Of a DNA stretch of 64,000 nucleotides, positions 59,869 through 64,000 are shown one piece after another. Position 1 is the first letter of the stretch. Each line of letters opens with the position of its first letter. The position numbers were made by a program, and so were the translations under genes. The DNA comes from Priestia koreensis (GTDB taxonomy: Bacteria; Bacillota; Bacilli; Bacillales; Bacillaceae_H), in contig NZ_LILC01000023.1 in the NCBI RefSeq assembly GCF_001274935.1, positions 186,001 to 250,000 on the forward strand, in the 5' to 3' direction. Under the pieces are notes generated by a model. That model ran no database searches and was not told the origin of the DNA. It saw nothing but the letters and a program-made list of their open reading frames with translations.

Positions 59869-61992
59869 AAGATCCCGAGAAAATACGACTGTTTTTGTGT
59901 TTTTAGGCGTGACGAGAACAGGCCACCAAAACGGACAACCTCTCCAGCCGTTTTCTTCCCGACCATTTTGCCGGAGTAATATGAGGACAGGAATTCGTTG
60001 CGCAAGCTTCTTCGCGACGGTTAATTCACTATTTCCATTTGCCGTCGTATCAGGCGCATCCTCAACTCGGCCATTTGCCCGTACTCGGCTCATATTTCGT
60101 CCTGATCGAACGACGCACCAGACTTTTCCTTTATGCTTAGAATTCGTGTAGCGAGACAAAAAAGACATGCTTGCAATAAATGCGTCTTCATCCCACTGTT
60201 TTCCTTCTTGTTGATCAAAGGTCTGCTTGATTAGTCGAACGTAGTCAATGGCTTCTTCGATGTCGATCAAAAACGGTTTCTTCTCTATCCATTTGCTTTT
60301 AATACGGCGATCAAGATCCTTCACAGTTTTTGCGATGTATGTTTTATATCCCGTCTGAAATCCGATCGGAAGCATTCGCTTAAGCGGCTTCAACGTCGTT
60401 GTTTGCGACAATAGCAGCTTATTAGGTGAACAAGGAATCAATCTACTTGAAAAGTCTTGTTCAATAAAGACAACGCCTTGGTTTTGCCCACCTTGTTCAA
60501 AAGCCGTACGCAGCCCCGTATCAAAATCGTGAATTTTTTCCATAACTTCGTATATTTCTTCCGTCGTATAAAATTTCGTGACGGAGAGATCTTGCGGAGA
60601 TCGGTAACCGAACATTCGAGAATGCTGTAAAACGGTATCCTGTTGAAAGCTACGCGGATTTCGTCCATAGTAAAAACCAATTAAATTTCGAATTGTGATG
60701 CCACGGTCTAAAATCTGTCCGCCAATGAAAATATTCAGCGGTGCGCGAAGCTTGAGCTGCCCCTGCTCATCTAACAGCTGGTTCATTTCCTTTTCAGAGT
60801 TTACTGTCGTAACCAAAAGATAGTCTTTTTGAAGCATAAAAAGCGCTTCGTATACGACGTCCTGCTTAGGCGGGGGACTCTCAAGCGCTGTCTCCATCTC
60901 CTCATAGCACTTCTCAAGCATCTGCTGCAAAGCAACTGGCTGATCAACCGCAAGCTGTCCTAGCCTTTCTTTTAATGTGAGGACAACATTCTCCTGCCAG
61001 TCATGAGAGGCTTTTGCCTGCTGTGTATGAATAATAAAGCTATATTTTTCCAACGTCTTTCCTTCTTTACGCTGTTGGAGTCTGCGAACAACTCCTCCTA
61101 CTAGAAAAGAAAGCACAGACCTTCGCAATGTTTCAATGCTTTTGCTCGTTAGTACTTCTTCGAGCTTCAAACGGCGACGATCAGGCTTTTTTAACGCCAT
61201 AAGCTCCCTTTCATCAATAGGTACAAATAAGCTTTTTCGCACCGCTTCGTTTTCAAAGTAATACTCGCTTCCAATGTAGGTAGATGGGATTGGGACTAAC
61301 ACCGTAAAAGCTGGTTTAATAGGCATAAAAACAGGGGACGTCTCAGACACCTTCAATTCATCCGGCTGTAGGTAGAGCGAATACGGTGTAGCCGTCACTT
61401 GGAGAAAAGCGCTGTTTTTAACTTCCTTTCTCAGTTCATCAATTTGTCCTGCAATGGCTTTAATTTCAGTTGTCTCCTGCTGCGTCTTCGTGAACCCAAG
61501 GCTTGCATAATCTGCTTCATCATCAATAATAAGCACATTGCGATCTTTGAGCTGTGGATAGCGCAACAGCGCGTCATGAAGTCGTTTCATATTATGAATT
61601 TCCTTTTTCACGACAAACACTAATTTTTGCTCTAGCTCATAAGCAATAAGGTTTGTTGGAATCTTCATAATGTCAAACACCTGAACGCAGTCTGCTTCTG
61701 AGAGCGTTTTGTATTCTTCTTTTAATCGTTCATATGTTTGCTGAGCAAGAGCTTTTGTGCCTTTTGTTAGCACAATTACTGCATCATATCCGTTGTCAAA
61801 GGCTAATCCCGTAATCCCAATAAATGTGCGCGTTTTTCCGCTTTGGATTTTCCCAAGCAGCATCCCCGGTTTTCGTTCATTCGTTGTATGACGCTGCAAC
61901 AATTCTACCGTTTGCTCAATGCAAGCTTTCATCTCTTTTTCATACTGATTTTTTCGCTGTAAATGAGTATAACATACTCCGTTCGTTTTCAT
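59857..61992 (-). CDS. Z1-domain / DEAD-type ATPase, solitary
   Basis: 711 residues. SF2 ATPase of the Z1 family (PF10593 type): Walker A MLLGKIQSGKTRTFIGITGL (GKIQSGKT at 47-54), VIVLTKGTKALAQQTYERL, DDEAD-box LIIDDEADYAS (157-161), LQVTATPYS (motif III), and the Z1 C-terminal core IGGQILDRGITIRNLIGFYY, then QQDTVLQHSRMFGYR with the arginine fingers. The last 150 residues carry WCVVRSGRNMSRVRANGRVE and GWRGCPFWWPVLVTP, also usual for Z1 proteins. Z1 proteins are mostly seen in phage-defence islands with nucleases; here there is no nuclease or methylase nearby. Start ATG behind GAAAGAGTG. Confidence 0.82.
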   Translation of the reverse strand: MKTNGVCYTHLQRKNQYEKEMKACIEQTVELLQRHTTNERKPGMLLGKIQSGKTRTFIGITGLAFDNGYDAVIVLTKGTKALAQQTYERLKEEYKTLSEADCVQVFDIMKIPTNLIAYELEQKLVFVVKKEIHNMKRLHDALLRYPQLKDRNVLIIDDEADYASLGFTKTQQETTEIKAIAGQIDELRKEVKNSAFLQVTATPYSLYLQPDELKVSETSPVFMPIKPAFTVLVPIPSTYIGSEYYFENEAVRKSLFVPIDERELMALKKPDRRRLKLEEVLTSKSIETLRRSVLSFLVGGVVRRLQQRKEGKTLEKYSFIIHTQQAKASHDWQENVVLTLKERLGQLAVDQPVALQQMLEKCYEEMETALESPPPKQDVVYEALFMLQKDYLLVTTVNSEKEMNQLLDEQGQLKLRAPLNIFIGGQILDRGITIRNLIGFYYGRNPRSFQQDTVLQHSRMFGYRSPQDLSVTKFYTTEEIYEVMEKIHDFDTGLRTAFEQGGQNQGVVFIEQDFSSRLIPCSPNKLLLSQTTTLKPLKRMLPIGFQTGYKTYIAKTVKDLDRRIKSKWIEKKPFLIDIEEAIDYVRLIKQTFDQQEGKQWDEDAFIASMSFLSRYTNSKHKGKVWCVVRSGRNMSRVRANGRVEDAPDTTANGNSELTVAKKLAQRIPVLILLRQNGREENGWRGCPFWWPVLVTPKNTKTVVFSRDLTKS

Positions 61993-62188
61993 AAAGTCAC
62001 TCTTTCTTTCCGTTTACTCACATCCTCCATAGTACCTCGAAACGTTTGTTTGCTCAAATGGAAAGTGCTTTGTTTGCATGATTTTTATTTTTTTAGTAGA
62101 ATAGACAACTGTGTGAAATGAACGGATATATATTGCCCTCTCTTATGCAAACGATAAATCGCCACCATATGAAAGGAGACTGATCGCT

Positions 62189-62713
62189 ATGGCTATGATA
62201 AAATCAGCTTTTGAAGAAGATGTTCGTGAACCTGAAGAAATTAAAGAGGAATTTGAAAAACTAGAATTCCAGCTTTTTCGTATGCAAGAAAACATGAAGG
62301 AAATCGCAAAAGACGCAGAAATTGTTGGAATTGATCAAACAAAGGATGACAAATGGGTCATTGTTTCTGCGGTTGATGACGGAAACATTTGTAAGCTTAT
62401 GGTGAATGACTGTGAGCGTGCTTATAGAGGTACATGGGACTTTTCCATCTTGGCACAATATAAAGAAGAAGATACGATTCATATCGGCGATATTAAAGGC
62501 CCTGCTAATCAAGGGTACGGATCGATTTGCATGAACTTCTTAAAAGAAATTGCTCGAGATAAAAACATTCCCTTTATTACAGGTGATATTGCCAAACGAG
62601 ATTGGGATCACGTCGAGCGCCTCGTTCATTTTTATTCCAAACATGACTTCAACGTAACGGTTGATTACGATGAAAAAAGCGGTGAAATTGAGTGGAATGA
62701 CGGAAACGCCTGA
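62189..62713 (+). CDS. GNAT-like acetyltransferase family protein
   Basis: 174 residues. A helical N-terminus (about 1-40, EEIKEEFEKLEFQLFRMQEN) precedes a GNAT-like domain: strand with HIGDIKGPANQGYGSICMNF (motif A position, the GYGS replacing the usual QxxGxG), KEIARDKNIPFITGDIAKRD, and HVERLVHFYSKHDFNVTVD (motif B). The acetyl-CoA loop is not perfectly canonical, so activity is uncertain. Start ATG behind GAAAGGAGACTGATCGCT. Monocistronic. Confidence 0.75.
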   Translation: MAMIKSAFEEDVREPEEIKEEFEKLEFQLFRMQENMKEIAKDAEIVGIDQTKDDKWVIVSAVDDGNICKLMVNDCERAYRGTWDFSILAQYKEEDTIHIGDIKGPANQGYGSICMNFLKEIARDKNIPFITGDIAKRDWDHVERLVHFYSKHDFNVTVDYDEKSGEIEWNDGNA

Positions 62714-62748
62714 TAAAAAAAGAGAAGCAACCTCGCTTCTCTTTTTTT
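62714..62748. terminator. Bidirectional terminator
   Basis: AAAAAAAGAGAAGC / GCTTCTCTTTTTTT between convergent genes. Confidence 0.9.
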
Positions 62749-64000
62749 ACGTCTTCAGGAGATTATCTATCTCAGCTGCTGATATTGGCTTCCCGTAGTA
62801 ATATCCTTGTGCTTCTATACATCCACATTGAATAAGAACGTGTTGCTCTTCAGTCGTTTCAACCCCTTCTGCGACAATCGTTAATCCTAAATTCACTGCT
62901 AGTTGGATAATAGAGCGCACGATAGACAAATTCCCGCTGTTGCTGTTGATGTCGGAAATAAACGATCGATCAATCTTCAGGCCTGAAAGCGGCAGTTGCT
63001 GAAGATAGCGTAGAGACGAATATCCCGTACCAAAATCATCAATATAAAGAGAGACTCCCATCGTTTGAAGCTCTTTTAAAATCGGAATTAATTTCTGAAT
63101 ATCCGTCATAGCAATTCTTTCGGTTACTTCAAGCTCCAGCCAGCTCGCTTTAATGCCAGACCGCTGTAAAATCGACTGAAAGACCTCTAAAAAATTGGAA
63201 CGAAAAAATTGGGTAGCGGAAATATTGACCGCTATTTTACGCAGGTCATATCCTCTATCTAGCCATGCTTTTTGATCCCTACATACTTGTTCTAGCACTA
63301 AGTGTTCAATTTCAATGATTTTGCCGTGCCGTTCGGCCAGTGGTATAAATCGGTCAGGTGAGATGATCCCCTTTTCTGGATGAATCCATCTTACGAGCGC
63401 TTCAAAACCAATAATTTTCCGTGTGATCATGTTCACTTTTGGTTGATAATAGACGACAAACTCCTGATTAATGATGGCATTGTGAAGATCTCGAACAAGT
63501 GAGAAGTTTTCAGCTGCGATTACCCCATGCTGTCGCTGAAAAAACGCATACTTTTCATTATCCTTTCTCTTAGCCATGTACATGGCAATGTCCGCATTTT
63601 TCAAAAGCTCTCCTATTTCTCCTCCGTCCATCGGAAATACGCTTACCCCAACGCTTGATGATCCGTAGTACTCCTTCTCATCAAGTAAAAAGGGTGATTC
63701 TGTTTCCCGAAATATGCATTGAAGCAGCTCAAGAACATGTGCCTCAGACTCAAACTCTCCTACCATGACAAATTCATCTCCGCCAAAACGCGCCAGTTCA
63801 TAGTGTCCTGCCGTGCACTGCTGAAGCCTCTTTGTTAACTCTTTTAAAATAAAATCGCCCATTTCGTGACCAAAGTGATCGTTAATTAATTTAAAATGAT
63901 CCACGTCTAGCAGCAAAACGAAAATTTTTGTGTTCCTCTCCTTTGCTTCCCCGATCAGTTCGCTCCCAATTTTTTTGAAATAATCTAAGTTTGGAAGACC
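62747..64000 (-). CDS. GGDEF-EAL cyclic di-GMP protein, 5' truncated by window
   Basis: 418 visible codons; the frame is open to the right edge, so sensory domains may be missing (the visible N-terminus GLPNLDYFKKIGSELIGEAK is the start of a GGDEF domain). GGDEF is intact in YELARFGGDEFVMVGEF, and EAL in KIIGFEALVRWIHPEKGIIS. The EAL catalytic residues also appear intact (AVNISATQF, LELEVTER, DDFGTGYSSL, LKIDRSFI). It could make and/or degrade c-di-GMP. Confidence 0.9.
   Translation of the reverse strand, partial: GLPNLDYFKKIGSELIGEAKERNTKIFVLLLDVDHFKLINDHFGHEMGDFILKELTKRLQQCTAGHYELARFGGDEFVMVGEFESEAHVLELLQCIFRETESPFLLDEKEYYGSSSVGVSVFPMDGGEIGELLKNADIAMYMAKRKDNEKYAFFQRQHGVIAAENFSLVRDLHNAIINQEFVVYYQPKVNMITRKIIGFEALVRWIHPEKGIISPDRFIPLAERHGKIIEIEHLVLEQVCRDQKAWLDRGYDLRKIAVNISATQFFRSNFLEVFQSILQRSGIKASWLELEVTERIAMTDIQKLIPILKELQTMGVSLYIDDFGTGYSSLRYLQQLPLSGLKIDRSFISDINSNSGNLSIVRSIIQLAVNLGLTIVAEGVETTEEQHVLIQCGCIEAQGYYYGKPISAAEIDNLLKT

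Noticed and set aside
59857-61992. Multi-gene phage-defence island around the Z1 gene
   Set aside because: Neighbours are BluB, a GNAT-like protein and a GGDEF-EAL protein; no nuclease, methylase, integrase or tRNA is present.

Overview
The window looks like chromosomal DNA from a spore-forming member of the Bacillaceae (Bacillales). The reasons are strong AGGAGG-type ribosome binding sites, frequent TTG and GTG starts, tight U-tailed hairpin terminators, recognisable Bacillus operators (a Fur box, a Zur box, a GlnR/TnrA box, cre sites) and Bacillus-type gene sets (nupNOPQ, ylmA, feoAB, the zinc-free S14 paralogue rpsN, a YdaG-like stress protein, DUF4183 proteins). I cannot place it to species. 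No rRNA, tRNA, CRISPR array, insertion sequence or prophage was seen; most of the window reads as ordinary core or accessory chromosome.

Layout. Positions 1-3600 hold a truncated amino-acid ABC binding lipoprotein, an OsmC-like peroxidase, two small genes, a YdaG-like flavin protein and a quinone oxidoreductase. Positions 3660-8830 are a purine nucleoside ABC importer (nupN, nupO, nupP, nupQ, all minus) behind a guanine-class riboswitch whose promoter, aptamer, antiterminator and terminator can all be read. Positions 8900-11200 carry three DUF4183 proteins, one of them with three copies of the domain, under sporulation-like promoter signals. Next come an HD hydrolase of the (p)ppGpp type, a membrane-anchored unknown, a GntR regulator and an NhaC antiporter. 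Positions 15400-17150 are the ammonium pair amtB-glnK with a perfect GlnR/TnrA box. Positions 17150-20900 are metal homeostasis: a YlmA-like ATPase, feoA-feoB-small Cys protein behind a perfect Fur box, and rpsN behind a perfect Zur box.

Positions 20966-34310 are mixed housekeeping and transport: a DJ-1/PfpI protein, an HTH plus membrane protein pair, a three-gene sugar ABC importer without its own ATPase, a DUF3311 plus sodium symporter pair, a two-piece ThrE-type exporter, fumarase, two small membrane proteins, a peroxiredoxin and a YkgB-like lactonase. Positions 34313-45205 are a minus-strand acyl-CoA catabolic cluster: ligase, two SDRs, two acyl-CoA dehydrogenases, enoyl-CoA hydratase, 3-hydroxyacyl-CoA dehydrogenase, thioesterase, an ACAD10-type kinase-like protein, a ComB-like protein and a TetR regulator. 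Two nearly identical 20-bp palindromic operators control it; no thiolase is present.

Positions 45300-64000 contain a CarD-family protein, a cold-shock protein with a structured leader, an NCS1 permease, gpmA, an AtoE-type transporter, a secreted amidase with a PrsA-like membrane protein, a transglutaminase-like protein, M20 and M42 peptidases, an HEFGH membrane protein, a DUF4825 lipoprotein, a sortase-anchored protein made of two 174-residue repeats, BluB, a solitary Z1/DEAD-type ATPase, a GNAT-like protein and a truncated GGDEF-EAL protein.

The items that look least described are the DUF4183 cluster with its triple-domain member, the solitary Z1 ATPase, the repeat protein with an MPKTG anchor, the ComB-like gene inside a fatty-acid operon, and several unexplained inverted repeats in intergenic regions. 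I did not find convincing evidence of a complete new multi-gene system.
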